NCBI GenBank assembly: GCA_943331445.1
Contig: CALQLO010000007.1
Location: forward strand, 1-64,000
Length of the DNA stretch: 64,000 bases
Source: Akkermansia muciniphila
GTDB lineage: Bacteria > Verrucomicrobiota > Verrucomicrobiia > Opitutales > UBA953
Direction: 5' to 3'
Positions within the stretch are counted from its first letter, which is position 1. Each line of letters starts with the position of its first letter. Shown piece after piece: positions 19,423 through 28,586 of the stretch. The notes beneath the pieces are model-generated. The model did not search any database and had not been told where the DNA came from. It saw only the letters and a list, made by a program, of their open reading frames with translations. The translations under genes were made by a program, and so were the position numbers.

Positions 19423-20396
19423 TCACCTTTCCCACCGCCTCCGTCTTCCCTCCCCTTCCACTCGGCGGGATGCCGCTCTCAGACTTACAGAAGGAAGTCA
19501 TGGCTCTTAAAAAAGAGAAAGACGCCATCATCCTCGCCCACAACTACCAGTGCGAAGACATCCAAGGAATCGCGGATTACGTCGGAGATTCCCTCGGCCT
19601 CGCTTACAAGGCAGCCGCCGCCCAGCAATCGACCATTGTCTTCTGTGGGGTGCATTTTATGGCCGAAACGGCTAAAATCGTCAATCCAGGCCGGCGGGTC
19701 CTGTTGCCTGACATGGAAGCCGGCTGCTCGCTCGCCGATTCGTGCCCAGCGGAAAAACTCGCGGCGGCCAAAGCCGCGAATCCTGAACTGTACGTCGTGG
19801 CCTACATCAACTGCAGTGCGGCCGTGAAGGCTTTGAGCGACGTCATCGTCACCAGCGGTAACGCTTCCAAAATCGTGAATCGCGTCCCGGCGGATCGCCC
19901 CATCCTTTTCGTGCCGGATCAGAACCTCGGACGCTGGGTCTCCAGCAAAACCGGGCGAGCGATGCAACTCTGGCCAGGCAACTGCTACGCCCACGTCCAG
20001 TTCACGCCCGGAGCTTTGCTTCGCGCCAAGGCCGCCCATCCGGGTGCGCCCGTCGTCGCCCACCCAGAATGTACCGAGGCGGTGCGCGAGATGGCGGACA
20101 TGGTCTGCTCAACTGAACTCATGGTCGGCTGGTGCCGCGAGCAGTCCGCCCAAACTATCATCATCACGACGGAATCTGGCATGATTCATCGCCTCCGGCG
20201 CGAAGTGCCCGGCAAAACGTTCGTCGCCGCGCCGACTGATCGCTGCTCGTGCAACGAATGTAAGTTCATGAAAATGAACACGCTGGTAAAGGTGCGCGAT
20301 TGTCTTCGCGATGGATTACCCGAAATTATCATGGACGAAAAAGTGCGCCTCTCCGCCGAGTTGCCTCTCCGTAAGATGTTGGAGTGGAGCAAGTGA
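19419..20396 (+). CDS. nadA: Quinolinate synthase
   Basis: [4Fe-4S] enzyme that condenses iminoaspartate with dihydroxyacetone phosphate to quinolinate for NAD synthesis. The 325-residue product starts at an ATG overlapping the Fur-like stop (ATGA). Probable cluster ligands by comparison with E. coli are C103 (AGCSLADSC), C189 (WPGNCYAHV) and C281 (CSCNECKFMKMN). HNYQ (41-44) and HPEC are also typical. Neither nadB nor nadC follows. Coupling to a Fur-family protein suggests regulation of NAD synthesis or of an iron-sulfur enzyme, an inference from context. Confidence 0.95.
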   Translation: MITFPTASVFPPLPLGGMPLSDLQKEVMALKKEKDAIILAHNYQCEDIQGIADYVGDSLGLAYKAAAAQQSTIVFCGVHFMAETAKIVNPGRRVLLPDMEAGCSLADSCPAEKLAAAKAANPELYVVAYINCSAAVKALSDVIVTSGNASKIVNRVPADRPILFVPDQNLGRWVSSKTGRAMQLWPGNCYAHVQFTPGALLRAKAAHPGAPVVAHPECTEAVREMADMVCSTELMVGWCREQSAQTIIITTESGMIHRLRREVPGKTFVAAPTDRCSCNECKFMKMNTLVKVRDCLRDGLPEIIMDEKVRLSAELPLRKMLEWSK

Positions 20397-20440
20397 CGTG
20401 CCTATTTTTGCCCTTAGGGGATATTCGAGGTATAAATCTT

Positions 20441-20470
20441 TTACCAAAGTTTGACATTTGAAGATATTAT
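20441..20470 (+). promoter_or_regulatory. Possible promoter of the small HTH gene
   Basis: This AT-rich patch between nadA and the HTH gene stands out from the GC-rich surroundings. TTACCA (20441-20446) and TATTAT (20465-20470) are separated by 18 bases and resemble -35 and -10 elements. A TTGACA at 20451 and TATAAAAT at 20468 are also present but too close together to pair. Confidence 0.35.
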
Positions 20471-20517
20471 AAAATGTTGAGCCCTCTAACCTAGGTCTAA
20501 AAATTAACCCAGTGACC

Positions 20518-20883
20518 ATGGCTAAAAACAATCCATCACCGCTCTTCATGAAAATCGAACTCGACCCTTCAACCTTCAATACGAAGGACGCCTACGTCCG
20601 CGCCGCCCTCTCCAAGGCCCGCGACCTCGCTGTCCAGGCCTGGGAGGATGAGCACACCGACCGCAAGAGCCTGCTCGAGCGCGAAGTCGCCAGCCTTTCC
20701 AAGAACGAGCTCGCCCGTCGTCTCCTTAAACTCCTCTCTCGCCCCAACCGCGCTCGAGCTCAGATCTCCGAAGCGATGCGCAATAAGGCTGCCGCGATGC
20801 GCAAGAAAGGCGCCCCAGTCCGCGAAATCGCCGCCGAGTTAGGCATCTCCATTCCGTCGGTCTACAATATCACCAAGGACTAA
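20518..20883 (+). CDS. Small basic HTH protein, 121 aa, unknown
   Basis: The C-terminus (about residues 95-121) reads MRKKGAPVREIAAELGISIPSVYNITKD, a clear resolvase-like helix-turn-helix. The first 90 residues are charged and helical, with SPLFMKIELDPSTF at the start and KNELARRLLKLLSRPNRARAQI in the middle. No catalytic domain is visible, so it is probably a DNA-binding or nucleoid protein rather than a recombinase. The ATG at 20518 follows an in-frame GTG two codons earlier. It has its own AT-rich upstream region and is followed 39 bases later by aat. Codon use is strongly Cys-free and Arg/Lys/Ala-rich, consistent with good expression. Confidence 0.75.
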   Translation: MAKNNPSPLFMKIELDPSTFNTKDAYVRAALSKARDLAVQAWEDEHTDRKSLLEREVASLSKNELARRLLKLLSRPNRARAQISEAMRNKAAAMRKKGAPVREIAAELGISIPSVYNITKD

Positions 20884-20922
20884 CCTTGCCCCGGATGCCA
20901 TCGTTCCCTTGATGGAGGGACG

Positions 20923-21603
20923 ATGCCCGAGTGGAAGCATGGTAATCCCGCCAATGGCCCGGCTCGTTCGCCGGTGGCCATCGGTGGGAAGTTGGATGCG
21001 GATGCGCTGATTGCAGCCTATCGGGTCGGCGTCTTCCCTTGGTACTCACCTGGCGAAAAAGTCAAATGGTGGTGCCCGGACCCGCGCTTTGTTTTACTCC
21101 CAGGTGAACTGCGCCTGACGGACAGCCTCCGCAAGACGATGCGGAAATCAGGCTGGGAAGTGTCTTTTGATCGCGACTTTGAAACCGTGATGCGGCGCTG
21201 CGGCGAAATCTCCCGACCTGGCCAGAATGGCACCTGGATTAGCGAAGAAATGATCGCCGCCTACGCGGAGCTTCATCGCCGTGGCATCGCCCATAGCGTC
21301 GAAGTTCGCTGGCAGGGCGAACTCGTCGGCGGGCTCTATGGCGTCGCCCTCGGTCGGCTCTTCCATGGCGAGTCCATGTTTCATACGCGGAGCGACGCGT
21401 CCAAGGTGGGCTTCGCCACCCTCGTGGAGAACCTCATCCACTGGGGATACGTCCTCATCGACTGCCAAGTCCCCACCCCTCATCTCGCCAGCTTGGGGGC
21501 CTTTGCCATTCATCGCCAAAACTTCCTTGAAATCGTCCACGGTGAACGCGACCAACCCCCTTCGCCGCAGGCGTGGATTATTCCGCCGACTGCCGCGCCT
21601 TGA
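20923..21603 (+). CDS. aat: Leucyl/phenylalanyl-tRNA--protein transferase
   Basis: Adds Leu or Phe from tRNA to proteins with N-terminal Arg or Lys, tagging them for ClpAP through ClpS (N-degron pathway). The 226-residue protein has AYRVGVFPWY, WWCPDPR, NGTWI, GLYGVALGRLFHGESMFHT and the C-terminal DCQVPTPHLASLGA motif, all diagnostic. Upstream of the ATG there is GGAGGG, one of the few good Shine-Dalgarno matches in this window. Its 3' end overlaps the convergent aroK end by 26 bases. clpS or clpA is not nearby. Confidence 0.95.
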   Translation: MPEWKHGNPANGPARSPVAIGGKLDADALIAAYRVGVFPWYSPGEKVKWWCPDPRFVLLPGELRLTDSLRKTMRKSGWEVSFDRDFETVMRRCGEISRPGQNGTWISEEMIAAYAELHRRGIAHSVEVRWQGELVGGLYGVALGRLFHGESMFHTRSDASKVGFATLVENLIHWGYVLIDCQVPTPHLASLGAFAIHRQNFLEIVHGERDQPPSPQAWIIPPTAAP

Positions 21604-22147
21604 GAATCGCCCGGGCCTCGCGTTCATAAACGCGCTCGACGATGACACAAAGTTGCTGGAGCGAGCGTCCGTCCGTATAGACGGCGATGCCCGCTTTCAT
21701 GTAAGCCTGCTCACGCTTTTTCATGAGATCGCGAATTTTAGCTTCGGGGTCGTCACCCTTCAGCAGCGGCCGACGAGAGTTCCCCGCCGTGCGGCGCAGG
21801 ATGGTGTCGACCGAGGCAAATAGCGTAATGACGATACCCTTGGAGCGGACGAGTTCGCCCATCCCCGTCGGCACGACCAAACCTCCGCCGCAGGCGATTA
21901 CCCCACCGTGCTCGGGCAACAACCCCTCGACGACCTTGCGCTCGAGCGCCCGGAAATGCTCCTCGCCGTGCTCGGCGAAGATATCGGCCACCGATGAACC
22001 CGCCAGCTTCTCAACCAACTCGTCGGTATCGTAGAAGCGGCGTCTCCATCGTTTCGCCAGTTGCCGTCCGAGGGCGGACTTACCCGTCCCCATGAATCCG
22101 GCCAGGATGAGGTTCGGCGAGTTATCCTTGTTCGCAACAGGCGGCAT
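21578..22147 (-). CDS. aroK: Shikimate kinase
   Basis: Phosphorylates shikimate at the 3-position with ATP. The 189-residue product uses the ATG at 22145-22147 (MPPVANKDN). Walker A is GFMGTGKS (17-24), the shikimate site aspartates are in YDTDELVE (39-46), GGGLV follows at about 86-90, and the lid arginine is in NSRRPLL. The C-terminal 25 residues extend a little past a minimal AroK. The gene overlaps the end of aat and ends beside the secreted protein at 22199, which starts much further right, so it is probably transcribed with that gene. Confidence 0.94.
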   Translation of the reverse strand: MPPVANKDNSPNLILAGFMGTGKSALGRQLAKRWRRRFYDTDELVEKLAGSSVADIFAEHGEEHFRALERKVVEGLLPEHGGVIACGGGLVVPTGMGELVRSKGIVITLFASVDTILRRTAGNSRRPLLKGDDPEAKIRDLMKKREQAYMKAGIAVYTDGRSLQQLCVIVERVYEREARAILKARQSAE

Positions 22148-22198
22148 AGCCCCATAGCAATCCCCCGCCCGCCTCACGGCAAGCGACAAGCGTCGGGC

Positions 22199-23089
22199 TT
22201 ACTGCGCTGACAAGGAATCCAAGGCCGCTTTCGCCCGCGGGGCAAGTCGCTCGGACAGGCCCTTGGCAGCTTCGGTCAATTCGGCTCGATCCGCCTCGGA
22301 ACAGAGGCGCGAAACGGAATCCCAGGCTGCTTCGGTCAATTCATTGGCGGAACCCTTGAGCAAAGGCAGGATGGCTGCCTTGACAGATTGGCGGATGCGA
22401 CTGCCGCCTGCGGCACGGACGGAGACAATGCGCACCCAGGCCGCCTTGGAGGCGAGTGAAGTGCCCTCCGGGGCAAGCGGGGTCGTCTGGGCAGCGAGCG
22501 AGATGGGTAGACGAAGAATCTCGTCTTCAATTTCCAAGACCTGCGAACGCTGCGTGGCTTTGGCCATGCGGGCCCAAAGCAAAGGCGCCGCCAGTTTCGG
22601 ACTCACGCGGCGAAGCAAACGATTTGCGCGTTGGGCGAGGACGAAATCCTCACCACTCGCAAGCGCCGCAAGCGCATCGGCGCTCAACGGATTTTCTGAA
22701 ACCGGGCGACCAAGGTCCAATAGACGTTCGGTTTCGGCCAACTTAGTCGCTGGCGTCGTACCTTCCGGGGCGGGATAGTGAACGGGAGTCTTCTTCCCCA
22801 TCGGCAAGAAAGACTTCACGGCTGGATCCAAGGCGAGCGTTTGCGCCAAGGAGGCCTTAGCCTCGGGATCTTCGACCGACTTCTGAGCGACATCCACGCG
22901 CTTGAACCAAGCCTTGGATTCATCGGAAGCCTGGCCGAACGAACGAGAGTAATCAAAGATCGCCTGCTGGGCGGCGAGGCGCTTCGCGGGCACGCTAAGG
23001 TCGGCGAAGACTTCGTCAGCAGGAGCGGCCGCCAAGAGGGCGACGCAAAAGCTGGCAAACAAGAGGCCAGCGGACAGAAGATATTTCAT
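22199..23089 (-). CDS. Hypothetical secreted protein, 296 aa
   Basis: The N-terminus MKYLLSAGLLFASFCVALLAAAPADE is a clear Sec signal peptide with AAA-P cleavage context. The mature part is alanine- and leucine-rich and looks all-helical, with repeated patterns such as ALAALASGEDFVLAQRANRLLRR and AAWDSVSRLCSEADRAELTEA, reminiscent of HEAT/TPR-like solenoids, though I cannot name a family. It is probably periplasmic. It starts 22 bases after the Gfo/Idh/MocA gene in the same direction and leads into aroK, so it may be co-expressed with the oxidoreductase. Confidence 0.72.
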   Translation of the reverse strand: MKYLLSAGLLFASFCVALLAAAPADEVFADLSVPAKRLAAQQAIFDYSRSFGQASDESKAWFKRVDVAQKSVEDPEAKASLAQTLALDPAVKSFLPMGKKTPVHYPAPEGTTPATKLAETERLLDLGRPVSENPLSADALAALASGEDFVLAQRANRLLRRVSPKLAAPLLWARMAKATQRSQVLEIEDEILRLPISLAAQTTPLAPEGTSLASKAAWVRIVSVRAAGGSRIRQSVKAAILPLLKGSANELTEAAWDSVSRLCSEADRAELTEAAKGLSERLAPRAKAALDSLSAQ

Positions 23090-23110
23090 AGTCGTAAGAG
23101 GGTGCGGGGT

Positions 23111-24397
23111 TCAGATGGACCAGTTGCCACGCATGACCGGAGAATGCAGTCGATCGGCCTGGGCATCGCCCACGAAGCCGCTGCCATCAGACTTGAAGGT
23201 AAGCTTCCGGCCGAGTCGGACCGAGAGACCCGCAAGATTCACCAACGTCGAGCTATGGAACGCCTCATTGACGCCATAACCGAACGGACGCTTTTCGCGG
23301 GCACAGATATCGAAATCATCTTCCTGATATTCAGGCAGCGGGAATTCGGCAGCCTTGCGGAGGAGAGCCGGATTATCACAGCGCATCCCCGCAAAGAGCT
23401 TACCATTGGGGCCTTCCATAAATGGATTATTCGGATTTCGATCCGCGAGCTCGGATTCCAGAATAATCCGAGTGCCGTCCTTATAAGTGAGCGTGACGGT
23501 CTTCCAGACGCCGCAAGCCATCGCATCCTGCGGCGGCGCATCACATTCGACCGTGACCGGGAACTCATTGTCCTTGCCGAGGAAGTACTGCACCGGGTCG
23601 AGGAAGTGTTGACCCATGTCGCCGAGGCCACCTTGGTCAAAATTCCAATAGCCACGGAAAGAACCGTGCGCTCGGTGTGGGTGATACGGGATGAGCTGCG
23701 AAGGCCCGCAATAAAGGTCCCAATTCAGATTTGCCGGCACGGGCACGGGCTTCAAGTCAGGCCGACCCGTCCAAAGATTTACCTTCCAAGCAATGCCGCC
23801 GACCGGCGCGAGGCGAACCGTGAGCGGACCACCGAGCACTCCGCTCGCGACGACCCGACGGATTTCGCGGGCAGGCCCAACCCCGTAGTAATTTGTACGA
23901 TTCAAGCGGAACCAAGTATTCACCCGAAACGGCACCCCCGTCTGCTGCACCACCCGACTCAGGGCGAGCCCTTCGCCAATCGTCCGCGTCAAAGGCTTCT
24001 CGCACCATACAGCCTTACCCCGACGGGCAGCGGCGGCGGCGATGACCCCATGCCAATGCGGAGGTGTGCAAACGTGGACCACGTCGGCGTCGGCATGGGC
24101 AATGACGTCTCGGAAATCTTCCGCTTGCATTGGATTGCCGCCCCCGGCCGTCTGGATTTTTTCCAACTTCCGCTTAACGCGCTCCGAGTCGACGTCGCAA
24201 ATAGCGACAATTCGGTTCGCACCCGTCATGCGCGGATCGCTGTGCATGGCGGAGATGCCACCGCAGCCCACGATGACGTGGTTCAACGTCTCGCTGGGCG
24301 GAATGAAGCCGCGCCCAAGGACGTGACGTGGAATGATGGTGAAGCCAAGCGCGGCGACAGCAGCCTTACGGAGAAAAGAACGACGGGGTAATCGCAT
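23111..24397 (-). CDS. Tat-exported Gfo/Idh/MocA-family oxidoreductase
   Basis: The start MRLPRRSFLRKAAVAALGF (ATG at 24395-24397) is a twin-arginine signal (RRSFLRK). A Rossmann fold follows with HVIVGCGGISAMH and ICDVDSERVK, then the EKP motif (VWCEKPLTR) that marks the family active-site lysine, and a C-terminal alpha/beta domain containing NFDQGGLGDMGQHFLDP. The product has 428 residues. Such periplasmic family members are common in Planctomycetes and Verrucomicrobia and act on sugars or cyclitols, but the substrate cannot be read here. The NAD(P) cofactor is presumably carried through the Tat route. Divergent from the adenylate-forming gene. Confidence 0.88.
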   Translation of the reverse strand: MRLPRRSFLRKAAVAALGFTIIPRHVLGRGFIPPSETLNHVIVGCGGISAMHSDPRMTGANRIVAICDVDSERVKRKLEKIQTAGGGNPMQAEDFRDVIAHADADVVHVCTPPHWHGVIAAAAARRGKAVWCEKPLTRTIGEGLALSRVVQQTGVPFRVNTWFRLNRTNYYGVGPAREIRRVVASGVLGGPLTVRLAPVGGIAWKVNLWTGRPDLKPVPVPANLNWDLYCGPSQLIPYHPHRAHGSFRGYWNFDQGGLGDMGQHFLDPVQYFLGKDNEFPVTVECDAPPQDAMACGVWKTVTLTYKDGTRIILESELADRNPNNPFMEGPNGKLFAGMRCDNPALLRKAAEFPLPEYQEDDFDICAREKRPFGYGVNEAFHSSTLVNLAGLSVRLGRKLTFKSDGSGFVGDAQADRLHSPVMRGNWSI

Positions 24398-24537
24398 GGA
24401 GGAGGGGTATGGTACAGACTGACCTCGTTCAACCTCGATAGTTCCCTTCGCAAGGTGAATGCCTTTATATGGCACTATTCCGCCGTTAAAGGACATCCGC
24501 GTTTTGCTTTAGCCGCACATCCTTTCAACCTGAAAGC

Positions 24538-25770
24538 ATGCTAAGTTCGACCACGGCCTTTACAGCCTCCCTGGACTGTCCGGCCTACCTAGCAGTGGCC
24601 ATAAGTCAGGCGACCACGGCACCTTTTTATGCCACCAAGGAGTGGCAAGCCGCGTTAGCTTCGCCGACGGCACGGCTCATCGATCTGCCACGTATCACGA
24701 AGAGCCAACTGCGCGAACATTCACCTGAAGGCTTCCTGCCAGCTGGCATGAATATCCCAAACCTCTTGGCACGCGGCTTAATTGAAGAGGAAAGCACCTC
24801 AGGCACCTCGGGAGCCAGCGTCCGCGTGGTGTTTGGTAAGACTTGGTGGGCCGAACAAGAACGCCGCGCTTTAGTCCGGCACCCCTTTCTTGCCGAGCTC
24901 TTCGCGACCCAACCCAAACTTCGACGTGCGGTCCTGACCACCCCTGGGTGCAACGGTGTCAGTTGCTACAACCGCTGGCTGAACCTAAATCAGCGAACGC
25001 AGGGCGACAGCCTCTTCGTCAACCAGTCGCGCATCCCCTTCAACCTTAGCGAAGAAAAACTCGCCGGCATGGCCCAGGAAATCGCCGACTGGAAGCCGGC
25101 CTTTCTTGATGTCGACCCCGTACACGGTGCGTGGTTTGCGCTCCACTGTGAACGGCATGGACTCCACTTCCCCTCCCTACGCTTTATCCTAACGAGTTAC
25201 GAATACACCAGCGTTTCCCATCGGGCTATCATGGAGCGCGTTTTTCGCGTGCCAGTCATCGACCTCTACGGCTCCAGCGAGACCGGACATTTGCTCATCG
25301 AGTACGAAGGTGTCATGCGAACTATCCCTGAAACCGCGATCCTCGAGTCGACCGCGACCGACGGTATCGGCGAGTTACTCGTCACGACGCTCACCAATCC
25401 CTACCTCCCCCTTCTGCGCTACGAGGTTGGCGACTACGTTGAGCGCACGGAGGATGGCTATTGGTTGCACGGACGTAAACGCGACGCCCTTACTGATACC
25501 CACGGTCGGACCCTCACCACCCGCATGATTGATCAGACCTTCGCCGGGGTCAGCGGCATTGCCCACTATCAACTCCGCCAGAAGGTCGACGGCTCCGCCC
25601 ACCTCTTCCTCGTCCCCGCGAAGTTGACTGATGACCTGAGCCTAGCCCAAACCCAACTGACTGCCGAACTGGGCCGACTACTCGGAAAGGCGGTCACCGC
25701 CGAATGCGTTGCCCTCATCGCACCCGAGGATTCAGGTAAATTCCGCCTGACCCTGCGCGAAGCGGCCTGA
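24538..25770 (+). CDS. Adenylate-forming enzyme, PaaK/CapK-like
   Basis: A 410-residue member of the phenylacetate-CoA ligase/CapK group of acyl-adenylating enzymes. The phosphate-binding loop is STSGTSGA (86-93); the adenine-binding YGSSETGH occurs at about 239-246, then a LPLLRYEVGDYVE segment and the GRKRD hinge. Length is shorter than typical 430-450 PaaK but complete. The substrate is unknown; it could be an aryl or fatty acid or an amino acid-like acid. A hairpin terminator lies after the stop and before ilvE, so it may be a separate unit. No thiolation domain is present. Divergent from the Gfo/Idh/MocA gene. Confidence 0.82.
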   Translation: MLSSTTAFTASLDCPAYLAVAISQATTAPFYATKEWQAALASPTARLIDLPRITKSQLREHSPEGFLPAGMNIPNLLARGLIEEESTSGTSGASVRVVFGKTWWAEQERRALVRHPFLAELFATQPKLRRAVLTTPGCNGVSCYNRWLNLNQRTQGDSLFVNQSRIPFNLSEEKLAGMAQEIADWKPAFLDVDPVHGAWFALHCERHGLHFPSLRFILTSYEYTSVSHRAIMERVFRVPVIDLYGSSETGHLLIEYEGVMRTIPETAILESTATDGIGELLVTTLTNPYLPLLRYEVGDYVERTEDGYWLHGRKRDALTDTHGRTLTTRMIDQTFAGVSGIAHYQLRQKVDGSAHLFLVPAKLTDDLSLAQTQLTAELGRLLGKAVTAECVALIAPEDSGKFRLTLREAA

Positions 25771-25810
25771 ACGACTGAGATTACCGGCGGGAAAGGGGCT
25801 TTCGGGCTGG

Positions 25811-25844
25811 AAAAAAGCCTGCCCACCCGCCAAGGTGGGCTTTT
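25811..25844 (+). terminator. Intrinsic terminator directly before ilvE
   Basis: GCCCACC (25821-25827) pairs with GGTGGGC (25834-25840) around a six-base loop, followed by TTTT (25841-25844) and preceded by AAAAAA. It ends seven bases before the ilvE ATG, so it may act as a conditional attenuator. GGCGGG (25786-25791) could alternatively pair with CCCGCC (25826-25831), disrupting the 5' arm. Confidence 0.7.
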
Positions 25845-25851
25845 CACCACC

Positions 25852-26721
<870 letters not shown>

Positions 26722-26756
26722 GCGAACCCTGCGCCGCCTGAGCGCAGACCCGCCGC

Positions 26757-28586
26757 ATGCCCGCAACCACCGACCATAGTTCAGCGGGAGGTCGCGATGG
26801 CACCCTGCGCCGCCTGCTCGGCATCGCTTGGTCGTACCGTACCGACTGCCTGCAACTACTCGGCCTGCAACTGATCGTCGTCATCCTGACGGTCACCGTC
26901 ATCGCCCTCGCCGGCGTCGGGATCGACTTCATCCGACATTGTGCCGACCACACGGTGGCGGCCCCCGCCCTTCCATTTTTTGTCCCCACGGACGCCTCCG
27001 ACAAGGCGGTCATCGTCTGGCTGGCCTTGGGCATTCTCGCCGCGGCCTTACTGCGAGCGGCCATTTCCTTTGCCTTCGGACTCGTATCCGTCCGCTTCCT
27101 GCATGGACGAATCGTCGTCAATCTCCGCTCCCAAGTCTTCGCCAAACTCCAGCAGCTGAGCTTCCGATTCTTTGATTCCAATGCCAGCGGCTCGATCATC
27201 AACCGGGTGACTTCAGATGCCCACGCGGTTCGCATCTTCATCGAAGGGGTACTCCTGCAACTGGCGATTATCGCCATCACGCTCATCGCGTGCTCAGTCT
27301 ACATGTTCCGCACCGACTGGCGACTCACCCTCGCCTGCCTCTCCGTCCTGCCGCTTCAAGTATGGTTCGCCATTCGCTTCTCCCGTAAAGTCCGGCCGGC
27401 CTATGAAGAGAACCGCGACCTCATGGATCGCATGGTGCTTGGCTTCTCCGAAAACGTGCAAGGCATTCAGGTCGTCAAAGGCTTTGCGCTCGAGCCGAAG
27501 GTCATGGGACGCTTCGCCGGCTGGAGCGAAGATATCCGCCTGCAGAAGCGGAGAGTCTTCGGTGAAATTGCTTTGTTTTGGCCGGTGATTGATGGATTGA
27601 ATCGCTTAGCAATGGCGATCCTGATTGGTTACGGTGGATGGATGGTGGCCCGGGGCGACATCTCCCTGGGCACTGGCTTGGTGGCCTTCGCGGGACTCCT
27701 GCAGCAGTTCTCCGCCCAAGTCACCACCCTCGCCGCCGTCGTCGATAACGCACAGGTCTCACTGGCCGGAGCCAAGCGTATCTTCGAAATTCTCGATACC
27801 GACCCAGGTGTCGCCTCGGCTCCCTCCGCGCACTCGCCTGGCCGATTCCTCGGGCGCGTGGCTTTCGAAAATATCAGCTTTGAGTACCAGGAAAACGCTA
27901 CCGTACTTCGCGACCTAAGCTTCGTGGCGGAACCCGGACGCCGCATTGCGATTGCCGGGGCAACGGGGGCCGGAAAATCGGCCCTGCTCTCCCTCATCCC
28001 CCGCTTCTATGACCCGAAAGCAGGCCGCGTGACCCTGGATGGGCATGATGTTCGCTTACTGCCGCTGCAGGAACTCCGGCGACAGGTTGGCATGGTCTTC
28101 CAAGAGAACTTCCTCTTTTCCAACACCATCGCCGCCAATATCTCCTTCGGGCATCCGGATGCCAGCCAGGAACGCATCGAACGCGCCGCCCGCATTGCCG
28201 GGGCGCATGAATTCATCACGGCCTTACCAGAAGGCTATGAGACCTTTCTCGGTGAAGGCGGCGTCAATCTCTCGGGCGGGCAACGTCAGCGCATCGCCAT
28301 CGCACGCGCTCTCTTGCTCGAGCCCACGGTCCTCCTGCTCGATGACCCGACCTCGGCCATCGATCCTGAAACCGAAACGGAAATCATGGAAGCCATGGAA
28401 TCGGCGATGGTCGGACGAACTACCTTCATCGTCGCCCACCGCCTCAGTACGCTACGTCGCGCCGACCTCATCCTGGTCCTGGACCACGGAAAGCTCGTCC
28501 AAACAGGCACCCATGCCGAACTCATGACCCAAGATGGCCATTACCGTCGCGCCATCCTGGTCCAATCCGAGGGCGAAGCCGCATGA
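26757..28586 (+). CDS. ABC exporter half-transporter A (degenerate catalytic residue)
   Basis: A 609-residue TMD-NBD half transporter of the MsbA/LmrCD type, with about six hydrophobic segments in the first 330 residues. Walker A is GATGAGKS (401-408), Q-loop FQENF, signature LSGGQ (505-509), and Walker B LLLDD with D529 followed by D530 where the catalytic Glu usually lies; the switch His is in VAHRL. The Asp-for-Glu change marks a weakly hydrolysing site. Its ATGA overlap with the next gene and the complementary change there indicate a heterodimer. The substrate is unknown. Confidence 0.92.
   Translation: MPATTDHSSAGGRDGTLRRLLGIAWSYRTDCLQLLGLQLIVVILTVTVIALAGVGIDFIRHCADHTVAAPALPFFVPTDASDKAVIVWLALGILAAALLRAAISFAFGLVSVRFLHGRIVVNLRSQVFAKLQQLSFRFFDSNASGSIINRVTSDAHAVRIFIEGVLLQLAIIAITLIACSVYMFRTDWRLTLACLSVLPLQVWFAIRFSRKVRPAYEENRDLMDRMVLGFSENVQGIQVVKGFALEPKVMGRFAGWSEDIRLQKRRVFGEIALFWPVIDGLNRLAMAILIGYGGWMVARGDISLGTGLVAFAGLLQQFSAQVTTLAAVVDNAQVSLAGAKRIFEILDTDPGVASAPSAHSPGRFLGRVAFENISFEYQENATVLRDLSFVAEPGRRIAIAGATGAGKSALLSLIPRFYDPKAGRVTLDGHDVRLLPLQELRRQVGMVFQENFLFSNTIAANISFGHPDASQERIERAARIAGAHEFITALPEGYETFLGEGGVNLSGGQRQRIAIARALLLEPTVLLLDDPTSAIDPETETEIMEAMESAMVGRTTFIVAHRLSTLRRADLILVLDHGKLVQTGTHAELMTQDGHYRRAILVQSEGEAA

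Noticed and set aside
20451-20475. TTGACA with TATAAAAT as one promoter
   Set aside because: The spacer is 11-13 bases; a different -35/-10 pairing was listed instead.
22778-24391. 537-codon plus-strand frame
   Set aside because: Antisense to the Gfo/Idh/MocA gene with its Tat signal and EKP motif.
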